From Pyrinomonadaceae bacterium (GTDB lineage Bacteria; Acidobacteriota; Blastocatellia; Pyrinomonadales; Pyrinomonadaceae), in assembly GCA_022843305.1 (NCBI GenBank), contig JALHNX010000018.1, positions 2,816-46,794 on the forward strand: a DNA stretch of 43,979 nt, in the 5' to 3' direction. Below the pieces are notes generated by a model. It saw only the letters and a program-made list of their open reading frames with translations, was not told where the DNA came from and searched no databases. Position 1 is the first letter of the stretch. The number at the start of each line of letters is the position of its first letter. The position numbers and the translations under genes are program-made. This document shows, piece after piece, positions 33,176-40,028 of the stretch.

Positions 33176-33640
33176 TTATCTAACCCGCGCCGTTAAAGTA
33201 ACTTCCTTGTTTCGCGGCGGATAGCAAACCTCGTCGGTGCAAGCCTGATAACGAACGACGGCGCGCACACGGACGACATTGCCCTTAAAATTCGCCGGAA
33301 CCGTTAAATTAAACGAAAACGAAACCGTGCCTTCATAAACATTGATGGCGTTTTCGGAAAACTGAAACTTGCGGTTGCGCCCGCGCGGATAGCTGACGGC
33401 ACTCGTTTTTGCGCCGACCGCGCTGACCCGGACGGTTGTCGGAATCGCGTATTCGCTGTTCGGACGGTTGGAATTGACGTGCAAGCCGCCCGGGATGCTC
33501 AAAGTAACCGTGCCTCTCACAGAACCGCCGCGCGAAACCGTGCCGATTGAACCTGTAACGGTTTGCGCGTTGACCGCCGAAATTCCCGCCAAAAAGAATA
33601 AACCTATAGAAAAAAGAGCGATAGATAATATTTTTTTCAT
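33176..33640 (-). CDS. Secreted stand-alone DsbD N-terminal-like (DsbDalpha/DsbC_N) protein
   Basis: 154 residues. I start at ATG 33640, which opens the signal peptide (MKKILSIALFSIGLFFLAGI); an upstream reading from 33673 adds unneeded residues. The mature part matches the immunoglobulin-like N-terminal domain of thiol:disulfide interchange protein DsbD: GGLHVNSNRPNSEY and VVRYQACTDEVCYPP, with the redox-active cysteine pair Cys134 and Cys139. Full-length DsbD has this domain plus eight membrane helices and a thioredoxin domain; here only the first is present and no DsbD remainder is adjacent. It may shuttle electrons in the periplasm or bind a partner, which is an inference. Confidence 0.85.
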   Translation of the reverse strand: MKKILSIALFSIGLFFLAGISAVNAQTVTGSIGTVSRGGSVRGTVTLSIPGGLHVNSNRPNSEYAIPTTVRVSAVGAKTSAVSYPRGRNRKFQFSENAINVYEGTVSFSFNLTVPANFKGNVVRVRAVVRYQACTDEVCYPPRNKEVTLTARVR

Positions 33641-33685
33641 AATTTCCGTTATCTGCTGATGAATTTTTATCAACCTGGGATGCTT

Positions 33686-34198
33686 TTATTTTACGCGAAA
33701 ACTGTCAAGAAGGTTTTCCGCCTTTTCTTCGTATTTCTCGCGGTAATCTGCCAGAACCGACATTTCCAGATCAAAAATCCTTTCGTTTTGGGCGACGAGT
33801 TTGTGAAAATAAAGCGTTTCCACTTCGTCTTCGGTTTTTTCGCCGGTCAGCAAAAAAGTATTTTCGTCAGGCTTTTCTTCCGACAAAACCGTGTCGAATG
33901 ATTTTTTTATATCCTTTGAAATTTCCGCCAAACTTCTGCCTGCCAGAACTTTTAATTTGATCAAACCCTGCCGCGATTTTTCAGCTTTTCCTTCTTCGCC
34001 GAACTCCTTTGAATACGCGTAAAAAGCCAGAAAGTCGGGATTTTCGACCGGATTTAAAAAGCCTTCAGGTTTGACGAGCGAAAAATCCTCGGTGTCAATC
34101 GTTTCTTCCGCAAATGCCGCCGCCGCGTTGCGTTTGATTCTGGTCGAAGTGTAAACCATCAGCGCGACGATAATGCCGCCGATAATAAGAATTTCCAT
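33686..34198 (-). CDS. Hypothetical membrane-anchored protein (170 aa)
   Basis: 170 residues: one N-terminal transmembrane helix (MEILIIGGIIVALMVYTS), then a soluble, charged, helix-rich domain (EFGEEGKAEKSRQGLIKLKV, YREKYEEKAENLLDSFRVK). No known motif is recognised. The start ATG lies 9 bases from the palindromic element at 34207. No Shine-Dalgarno is visible. Codon use matches neighbours. Function unknown. Confidence 0.72.
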   Translation of the reverse strand: MEILIIGGIIVALMVYTSTRIKRNAAAAFAEETIDTEDFSLVKPEGFLNPVENPDFLAFYAYSKEFGEEGKAEKSRQGLIKLKVLAGRSLAEISKDIKKSFDTVLSEEKPDENTFLLTGEKTEDEVETLYFHKLVAQNERIFDLEMSVLADYREKYEEKAENLLDSFRVK

Positions 34199-34206
34199 AT
34201 TTTTAT

Positions 34207-34279
34207 GTTTTGAGTCCCGCCTTCAGGCGGCAAATGTTCAATAATGAAGAATTTGCCGCCTGAAGGCAGGACTCAGAAC
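34207..34279. repeat. Palindromic element, GTTTTGAGTCC...GGACTCAGAAC
   Basis: The best-paired copy of the family: arms of about 34 bases including GCCTTCAGGCGGCAAAT and its complement, around a very short ATAA loop. It lies between the rlmN stop and the small membrane-protein start, both minus strand, and could act as an intercistronic terminator. Confidence 0.9.
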
Positions 34280-34285
34280 CATTTT

Positions 34286-35380
34286 TCACTTTGCAGTAAT
34301 CTGCACTAAATTCGGCTCGCTCTTAGCCGCGAGCTGTCCGCAAGCGGCGTAAATATCGCGCCCGCGCGGCGTTCTCAAGTATGCCGAAACGCCTTTTGAT
34401 TCCAAAATATCTTTGAATCGCTGAATCTGCCGCGCTTCGGGCGGATGATATTCGAGCGGTTCGGCGGAATTATGCGCAATCAGATTTATTTTCACACGCG
34501 TTAAATCGTATTTATTTAAAAGTTTCGCCAAATCCAGCGCGTCTTCGTCCGAATCGTTCACGCCGCCCAAAAGAACGTATTCAAACGTAAAGCGTTCGCC
34601 GCGCCGCAGGGATTTTTGAAATTCCGCGGCGGCGGCGAAAAGTTCTTCGATGTTCCAACGCTTATTGATCGGCATCAGTTTATCGCGCAGTTCGTTATTC
34701 GGCGCGGAAAGCGAAATTGCTAAGTGCGGGCGTTTTTCGAGCTTTGCGAATTCATAAATCTTCGGCACGATTCCGGCGGTCGAAATCGTTACGCGGTTCG
34801 GCACAATAAATAATCCTTCTTCTTCGGACATTATTTCCAAAGCCTTGATTAAATTTTCAAAATTCAAAAATGGCTCGCCCGCGCCCATTCCGACCAGATT
34901 CGTGCCGTGCGGCGTTTCGCTCCCAACGCCGTAAACGTCATTCAGAACAATAATTATCTGCTCGACGATCTCGCCCGCCGTTAAGTTTCTGAGAAGTCCG
35001 AGCTTTGCCGTCAAACAAAAATCGCATTTCAAAGGACAGCCCGACTGCGACGAAAAACAGATCGTGTCGCGCGATTCAGTCGGGATAAAAACCGTTTCGA
35101 CCGGCAGATCGTCGTGCGTTTTCATCAAAAAACGCCGCGTTCCGTCCACGGAAACATAGCGCGATTCAACCTTTAAGGTCGTCGCGGTCGCAGTTTCGTT
35201 CAACTTCTCACGAAAGTTTTTGGGCAAATCGGTCATTTCGTCAAAGAGGCGCAAACGCCGTTCGTGCAACCCTTTAAAAATCTGTTTCGCACGGTATTTC
35301 GGCTCACCGATGTTTTGGACAAATTCGGCAAGTTCATTCGGCGACAAAGCTGTGAGATGAATTTTTTCCATCAAAAACAT
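34286..35380 (-). CDS. rlmN: 23S rRNA (adenine(2503)-C(2))-methyltransferase
   Basis: 364-residue radical-SAM enzyme that methylates C2 of A2503 in 23S rRNA (and A37 of some tRNAs). The iron-sulfur cluster motif is CPLKCDFC (Cys115, Cys119, Cys122), preceded by CFSSQSG. The methyl-carrying Cys347 lies in YAACGQLAAK near the C-terminus, and GMGAGEPFLNFENL is the SAM-binding GGE-type segment. The N-terminal accessory domain (FVQNIGEPKYRAKQIF) is present. Start options are ATG 35380 and ATG 35371; the first has a weak GAG upstream. It is divergent from the second NUC1 nuclease. Confidence 0.96.
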   Translation of the reverse strand: MFLMEKIHLTALSPNELAEFVQNIGEPKYRAKQIFKGLHERRLRLFDEMTDLPKNFREKLNETATATTLKVESRYVSVDGTRRFLMKTHDDLPVETVFIPTESRDTICFSSQSGCPLKCDFCLTAKLGLLRNLTAGEIVEQIIIVLNDVYGVGSETPHGTNLVGMGAGEPFLNFENLIKALEIMSEEEGLFIVPNRVTISTAGIVPKIYEFAKLEKRPHLAISLSAPNNELRDKLMPINKRWNIEELFAAAAEFQKSLRRGERFTFEYVLLGGVNDSDEDALDLAKLLNKYDLTRVKINLIAHNSAEPLEYHPPEARQIQRFKDILESKGVSAYLRTPRGRDIYAACGQLAAKSEPNLVQITAK

Positions 35381-35527
35381 TTTAACTCATTAGATTTGAT
35401 GCGAAAAACGGCGTTTGGTCATTGCCGAATGTCGTTCGGCTGTTTTCAAACGTTGCCTTCCCGATCAATGTGCAACGCTCTTGAGGCTGTGCTAAACTTT
35501 TAGGCAAATTTCCAAGTGTGAAAAAAT

Positions 35528-36433
35528 ATGAAGAACAAAACGCTTACCGGCGCGATCATCGCCTTTATCATTCTCATCGGTATCATCTTTTTTTGCTTCC
35601 GGTTCGGAAAATCAGTTTACGACCGGATTCGCGGCAACGATAATACGACCGTTAATCAGCCAACCAATCAGCCGCCGAATTCTTCGACGTTGCCGACTTC
35701 GCCCGAACAGGCGCAAGCCGCTTACCTCGCGCTCGGAAATCCGTCGAACGCGTCGGCGGCAGACCCGAATAATTATCTGCTCGTCAATAATTTTATGGTC
35801 ATTTCCTACAGCCGCGACCGCGGAATTCCGAACTGGGTCGCGTGGCGACTGACGAAGGCGGATCTCGGACAGCTCGACCGCGAAGACGCATTTCGTCCCG
35901 ACGACCGCCTGCCGAAAGGCTGGACGCGCGTTACGCCTTCGGATTACACGGGAAGCGGTTTCGACCGCGGACACATCGCGCCGAACGCCGATCGTTATTC
36001 GAGCCGCGAAGCCGCCGATGCGACTTTTCTGATGACCAATATCGTGCCGCAAACCGGCGATCTCAATCGCGGTCCGTGGCAAAAACTCGAAGCCTATACA
36101 CGAACGCTCGTCAATCGCGGAAGCGACGTTTACATCTACGCCGGAGTTTACGGCAGTAAAGGAAAGATCAAAAAGAAGGTCACAATTCCCGAAAATAACT
36201 GGAAAGTCGCGGTCGTCGTTCCAGCCGGAACGCCCGTTTCCGCGATCAACGAAAATGCCCGCGTGATCGCCGTCAATATGCCGAACGTCAAAGGAATTAT
36301 GAACGCCGATTGGCAGATATACCGCACGAGCGTCCGCGAGCTTGAAAAAGCGACGGGCTATAATCTGCTCTCAGCCCTGCCGCAAAATGTGCAGGACGCG
36401 CTGGAAACAAAGGTTGACAACATCAACAATTGA
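35528..36433 (+). CDS. Membrane-anchored DNA/RNA non-specific endonuclease (NUC1 family)
   Basis: 301 residues. One N-terminal hydrophobic helix (GAIIAFIILIGIIFFCFRFG) serves as anchor or uncleaved signal, followed by an Asn/Pro/Thr-rich linker and the NUC1 domain from ~65. The catalytic motif is complete: FDRGHIAPNADR with the DRGH at ~146-149, then TNIVPQTGDLNRGPWQKLE with the metal Asn. It shares LGNPSxAxxxxxNNYLxxN and PNWVAWRL with the lamin-tail nuclease 15 kb away, so the two are paralogues. It should degrade DNA and RNA outside the cytoplasm. No inhibitor gene is evident, consistent with export. Confidence 0.92.
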   Translation: MKNKTLTGAIIAFIILIGIIFFCFRFGKSVYDRIRGNDNTTVNQPTNQPPNSSTLPTSPEQAQAAYLALGNPSNASAADPNNYLLVNNFMVISYSRDRGIPNWVAWRLTKADLGQLDREDAFRPDDRLPKGWTRVTPSDYTGSGFDRGHIAPNADRYSSREAADATFLMTNIVPQTGDLNRGPWQKLEAYTRTLVNRGSDVYIYAGVYGSKGKIKKKVTIPENNWKVAVVVPAGTPVSAINENARVIAVNMPNVKGIMNADWQIYRTSVRELEKATGYNLLSALPQNVQDALETKVDNINN

Positions 36434-36470
36434 AACCCCAAAGATTTTTTCTGCGTAAAACTTCCGTCTT

Positions 36471-37016
36471 ATGAGAAAAAATCTTTTACTTTCTTTTTTT
36501 ATCGTTTTAGTTCTTTCTTTTAACTCGATGGCGCAGACGACCGAAACCAAAGAAGTGAACCCGGCGGACGTCGCTTCGATCGACGCGATCATGAAAGCCG
36601 TCTATGATGTGATCTCGGGCGGCGCGAGCGAAAAACGCGATTGGGACAGATTCCGCACGCTCTTTCACAAAGATGCGCGGATGATTCCGTCGGGCAAAAA
36701 TCCCCAAACCGGCGTTTTCGGCGCACGCGCTTTAACGCCCGAAGATTACATCAAACGCAACGAACCATTTTTTGCCAAAGAAGGTTTCTTTGAACGCGAA
36801 GTCGCGCGGCACACCGAAATTTACGGCAACATCGCGCATGTTTTTTCGACCTACGAAGCCTTTAAAACCCCTTCGGACAAAAAGCCCTTTATGCGCGGCA
36901 TCAACAGTTTTCAACTGCTCAACGACGGCAGACGCTGGTGGGTAATGACGATTTTCTGGCAAGCCGAAACGCCCGATAATCCGATTCCGAAAAAATATCT
37001 GAAAAGCAAAAAATAA
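36471..37016 (+). CDS. Secreted NTF2-like (SnoaL-type) protein
   Basis: 181 residues with a signal peptide (MRKNLLLSFFIVLVLSFNSM) ending near AQT. The NTF2-like pattern is clear: a helical start (SIDAIMKAVYDVISGG), RDWDRFRTLFHKDARMIP, then strands with IAHVFSTYEAF and WWVMTIFWQAE. Small-molecule binding or hydrolase activity is typical of this superfamily, but no diagnostic residues let me choose. It follows the NUC1 gene after about 35 bases on the same strand and may be co-transcribed with it. Confidence 0.85.
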   Translation: MRKNLLLSFFIVLVLSFNSMAQTTETKEVNPADVASIDAIMKAVYDVISGGASEKRDWDRFRTLFHKDARMIPSGKNPQTGVFGARALTPEDYIKRNEPFFAKEGFFEREVARHTEIYGNIAHVFSTYEAFKTPSDKKPFMRGINSFQLLNDGRRWWVMTIFWQAETPDNPIPKKYLKSKK

Positions 37017-37020
37017 ATAT

Positions 37021-37107
37021 TTGCCCACGAAACACACGAAACATACGAAATAATTTAAAAGATTTTTCCGGTCTTATTTTCGTGCTTTTCGTGTGTTTCG
37101 TGGGCAG
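37021..37107. repeat. Palindromic element, TTGCCCACGAAACACACG...
   Basis: The left arm has TTGCCCA then CGAAACACA, CGAAACATA and CGAAATAAT (9-base period); the right arm is its near complement, ending GTGTTTCGTGGGCAG at 37107. The ends match those at 6962 and 15221. It lies between the NTF2-like and SRPBCC genes. Confidence 0.87.
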
Positions 37108-37127
37108 AATGTTTTAAGATAACTGCA

Positions 37128-37583
37128 ATGGCTGAATATATTTTAGAGCGCGAACAAATCATCCAACGTTCCCGCGAGGAAGTTTTCGAGTTTTTCGCCG
37201 ACGCGGGAAATTTAGAGCGCATTACGCCGCCCGAGCTTAATTTTCATATCACAACGCCGCAGCCGATTGACGTTAAAAAAGGCACGTTGATTGATTACGA
37301 GCTAAAATTGCGCGGCATTCCGCTAACCTGGAAAACCGAAATCACGCAGTGGAATCCGCCGTTTGATTTTGTTGACACGGCTTTAAGAAGCCCTTACAAA
37401 CAATGGATTCACCTGCACACTTTTGAAGAAGGCGCACGAGGCGAAACGATTATGAAAGACATCGTGCGCTACCGCCTGCCGCTCGAACCCTTGGGCGACA
37501 TCGCGCATTTTTACGTCAAAAAAGAGCTGAAATATATTTTTGATTACCGCTGCAAAGTGATTGAAGAGATTTTCAAGAAATAA
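37128..37583 (+). CDS. SRPBCC family protein (polyketide cyclase/START-like fold)
   Basis: 151 residues, cytosolic, no signal peptide. It matches the SRPBCC ligand-binding family: SREEVFEFFADAGNLERITPPE at the N-terminus (the typical 'cyclase/coenzyme Q-binding' opening), then LRGIPLTWKTEI, a WIHLHTFEEG strand, and the amphipathic C-terminal helix FDYRCKVIEEIFKK. These proteins bind lipids or cofactors; relatives are often named ligand-binding or cell-division-inhibitor-like. The partner is unknown. It is the last of the plus-strand run 35.5-37.6 kb. Confidence 0.87.
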   Translation: MAEYILEREQIIQRSREEVFEFFADAGNLERITPPELNFHITTPQPIDVKKGTLIDYELKLRGIPLTWKTEITQWNPPFDFVDTALRSPYKQWIHLHTFEEGARGETIMKDIVRYRLPLEPLGDIAHFYVKKELKYIFDYRCKVIEEIFKK

Positions 37584-37584
37584 T

Positions 37585-37651
37585 TTAACCGCGAAACACG
37601 CGAAGCACACGAAAATTTGATTGGTAAATTTTTCGCGTATTTCGCAGTTAA
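37585..37651. repeat. Palindromic element, TTAACCGCGAAACACGCG...
   Basis: TTAACCGCGAAA (37585) pairs with TTTCGCAGTTAA (ending 37651). Internal CGCGAA units recur with a period of 9-10 bases. It sits between the convergent SRPBCC and MBL-fold genes, beginning one base after the TAA, and probably ends both transcripts. Related to the element at 38491. Confidence 0.85.
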
Positions 37652-37654
37652 AAA

Positions 37655-38485
37655 TTAAAACTCAATCCAATTGGTCGGCTGTTTGTGGTATGAAATCGTA
37701 ATGCGCGTTTCGGCTTTGAAGAAATTCGGGCGCATTTGAAGCGCGGTTTCAGCCATTAATCTGGCGAGATGCGGTTCGTTGGCGCGTTGCGATAAGTGAG
37801 CTAAAACGATTTCGCGGGCTGAACCGTCAAAATCGTTGGTCAGCCAGTCGGACAAATCTTCGTTTGAAAGATGTCCGGTGCGCGACAAGATTCTTTGCTT
37901 TAAATCCCAACTGTAGATCGGGCAGGTTTTGAGCATATCGCGCGAGTGGTTCGATTCGACGACGATGCAGTCGCAGTTGCGAAGTTTTTCTTTAATCAGC
38001 GTTGTGATATGTCCGAAATCCATCAAGGTCGCAATTTTCACGCCGTCTTTTTTGGCGATGAAGCCGAAATTGTCCGCCGCATCGTGCGGGACGGTGAACG
38101 GCTCGAAATCAATGTCGCCGATGCGGAACCCTTTGCTTGATTCGATTTTGACGGTGCGGTTTTTTAAACAATCGCGGCGTTTGACGGCTTCGCTGTCGCC
38201 GTTCGAAACGCCTTTGCGTGTGCCGTAATAGGAATCTTCGGTCGCTTCGGAGATAAACACGGGACAATTGACGCTTTTTAAGAGAACGCGCAAACCGCCC
38301 GCGTGGTCTGAGTGTTCGTGCGTGATGAGAACTGCGTCGAGCTTGCCGGAATCTTCGCCGACCGCCGCGACGCGTTCCAATAATTGTTTCGCGCTCAAAC
38401 CGGCGTCAACCAGAACTCTTGTTTTTTCGGTCGCAATCAGAACGGCGTTGCCCGTCGAACCGCTGCCGAGAACCGTAACTTTCAT
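37655..38485 (-). CDS. MBL-fold metallo-hydrolase, YycJ/WalJ-like
   Basis: 276 residues. The metallo-beta-lactamase motif THEHSDH (55-61) binds two metals; further ligands are in FTVPHDAADNFGF and the later VVESNHSRDML. The opening MKVTVLGSGSTGNA and LVDAGLSAKQL are typical of the YycJ/WalJ subgroup, whose members are exonuclease-like or cell-wall-linked in Firmicutes. The actual substrate here is unknown. The gene is single on the minus strand, flanked on both sides by CGCGAAA palindromes. Confidence 0.92.
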   Translation of the reverse strand: MKVTVLGSGSTGNAVLIATEKTRVLVDAGLSAKQLLERVAAVGEDSGKLDAVLITHEHSDHAGGLRVLLKSVNCPVFISEATEDSYYGTRKGVSNGDSEAVKRRDCLKNRTVKIESSKGFRIGDIDFEPFTVPHDAADNFGFIAKKDGVKIATLMDFGHITTLIKEKLRNCDCIVVESNHSRDMLKTCPIYSWDLKQRILSRTGHLSNEDLSDWLTNDFDGSAREIVLAHLSQRANEPHLARLMAETALQMRPNFFKAETRITISYHKQPTNWIEF

Positions 38486-38490
38486 ATTTT

Positions 38491-38583
38491 ATAAACCGCG
38501 AAAGACGCGAAAAGACGCGAAAAGATTTTAACTTTAAAAATCTTAATTTCAAATTTTAGCTTTTTTCGCGTTTTTCGCGGTTA
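38491..38583. repeat. Palindromic element, ATAAACCGCGAAAGACGCG...
   Basis: The left arm contains two GACGCGAAAA units (10-base period) after ACCGCGAAA; the right arm ends TTTTCGCGGTTAT at 38583. The middle pairs loosely (AAGATTTT/AAATTTTA). It lies between the SDR stop and the MBL gene start, both minus strand, and its right end overlaps the SDR stop codon. Confidence 0.85.
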
Positions 38584-39366
38584 TTTCTTTTTCTCTTTCA
38601 ATTTCGGGCGTAAATAAGTTCCGATAGCGCGCGTCACGAACGAATCGGGCGCGATCGTGCCGAGAACCGAGCCGATATAATTGGCAAGTCCCGAAACGAC
38701 GAGCGGTTTTCCGGCTTTCACGGCTTTCAACGCTTTTTCGACGACTTGTTCAGGTGTCTGCATTCCTTTTGCCGAAAACGGAACCGCGTTTGCCTCGGCG
38801 AAAAAGTTCGTCTCGGTCGGTCCCGGACAAACCGCCGTCACCGTGATATTGAACGGGCGGCATTCTTCGGCGACGGCTTCGGAAAACGACGTGACGAACG
38901 CCTTTGTCGCCGCGTAAGTTGCCATATAAGGAATCGCCTGAAAGCTCGCGGTCGAAGAAACATTGATAATCACGCCGCTTTTTCGCGTTCGCATTATCGC
39001 TAAATAACGATGCGTCAAGGCGACGAGAGCCATAACGTTGAGGCTGATCATTTCAAGTTCGCGTTCCAGATCGAGCTGCGCGAAATCGCCCATCGAACCG
39101 AATCCGGCGTTGTTTATCAGCCATTCGATCTCGTAACCGTGTTTTTGGGTTTCTTCAAAAAGTTTTTTATCCGCCTCGAATTCGGTCAGATCGAGTGCGA
39201 CGTAATGCGCCGTGATCTGGTGCTGCAACATCAGTTCGTCGCAAAGTTCGAGTAGTTTTATTTCTGAACGTGCCACCAGCACGAGGTTATGTTTTTCCTC
39301 CGCAAGTTTTCGGGCAAATGCTTCGCCGATTCCGCTTGACGCGCCTGTGATGAGCGTAAATTTCAT
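38581..39366 (-). CDS. Short-chain dehydrogenase/reductase (SDR)
   Basis: 261 residues. Classical SDR marks: TGASSGIG (7-14, cofactor binding), NNAG (85-88), catalytic Ser137/138 in NVSSTAS, and YAATK (Tyr151, Lys155), then CPGPTETNF. Arg33 just after the second strand (LVLVARSE) favours NADP(H). The subgroup resembles YqjQ/DltE-like oxidoreductases; the substrate is unknown. A C-terminal hydrophobic stretch (~225-250) is mild. Its ATG overlaps the stop of the upstream membrane gene by 4 bases (ATGA), which indicates translational coupling. Confidence 0.94.
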   Translation of the reverse strand: MKFTLITGASSGIGEAFARKLAEEKHNLVLVARSEIKLLELCDELMLQHQITAHYVALDLTEFEADKKLFEETQKHGYEIEWLINNAGFGSMGDFAQLDLERELEMISLNVMALVALTHRYLAIMRTRKSGVIINVSSTASFQAIPYMATYAATKAFVTSFSEAVAEECRPFNITVTAVCPGPTETNFFAEANAVPFSAKGMQTPEQVVEKALKAVKAGKPLVVSGLANYIGSVLGTIAPDSFVTRAIGTYLRPKLKEKKK

Positions 39367-39881
39367 AAATCCGTTTCATCTTGCGGATAAATCGAATAGT
39401 AAACCGCACCAATTCCAGCCGCAATAATAGTTAATGTTCCCAAAAGTCGGATAACATTTGCAACTGTCCGCGTCGAATTTATCAAACCCGTTTCGGTCAG
39501 CATATAATTCCAATCGTGAAAACTGCCCTCGCTGCCCGTCATTCCGCCGAGCAGAACGATCTGCATCACGACCGCATCGTTCGCGTAAACAAAGACATTC
39601 AGAATGCTCTGCCCGACCCAAAACAGAACGATTGCCGCCGAATAATATTTTTCATTCCAGATAAAATAACCGACAAACACGGCGGGCACGATGATTTGAA
39701 AAAGCGACCCGCCCGCGATCATCATAAATTCGCCGAACGGGCGAAACAAAAGATGTCCCGTTTCGTGAATCGGCAAATCAACGAGGTCGAGAAAACTTCC
39801 GCCCAAAGGGTGATAGGCAATCGAAAGAAAATAAAGACAAACAAGTGCGGCAAAGATAAGTTTCGGATAGCTGATCTGCAT
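39363..39881 (-). CDS. HETGH-motif integral membrane protein
   Basis: 172 residues with four to five hydrophobic segments. A HETGH motif (39-43) sits between the first two, followed by GEFMMIAGGSLFQIIVPAVFV. The HExxH pattern and a Gly-rich helix after it resemble the start of M50-type membrane peptidases, but no second metal motif (LDG) is present, so peptidase activity is uncertain. It is translationally coupled to the downstream SDR by an ATGA overlap. No Shine-Dalgarno is obvious. Function unknown. Confidence 0.8.
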   Translation of the reverse strand: MQISYPKLIFAALVCLYFLSIAYHPLGGSFLDLVDLPIHETGHLLFRPFGEFMMIAGGSLFQIIVPAVFVGYFIWNEKYYSAAIVLFWVGQSILNVFVYANDAVVMQIVLLGGMTGSEGSFHDWNYMLTETGLINSTRTVANVIRLLGTLTIIAAGIGAVYYSIYPQDETDL

Positions 39882-39924
39882 AGATTTTTTGATTTCGGGA
39901 AGCGAACAGAAAGATTTTTGATAA

Positions 39925-39949
39925 ATTGCGCCGGCGAAACAGGCGCAAT
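39925..39949. terminator. Hairpin downstream of cdaR-like gene (possible terminator)
   Basis: ATTGCGCC (39925-39932) pairs with GGCGCAAT (39942-39949) around a 9-base loop. Read on the minus strand it is followed by a modest T-rich stretch (TTTATC). It may terminate the cdaA-cdaR transcript, but the T-run is weak. Confidence 0.45.
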
Positions 39950-39963
39950 CTTTAATATTTTAA

Positions 39964-40018
39964 CGCAAAATGAAGCGTTTGGGTTAAAAATTTTCAAACG
40001 CCTTCAGAGAATTTTGCG
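39964..40018. repeat. Inverted repeat after the cdaR-like stop
   Basis: CGCAAAATGAAGCGTTTG at 39964 pairs with CAAACGCCTTC and ATTTTGCG ending at 40018, with a few bulges. It lies 11 bases from the cdaR-like stop and may be the main transcript end for the c-di-AMP pair. Confidence 0.7.
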
Positions 40019-40028
40019 CAAAAGCGGT

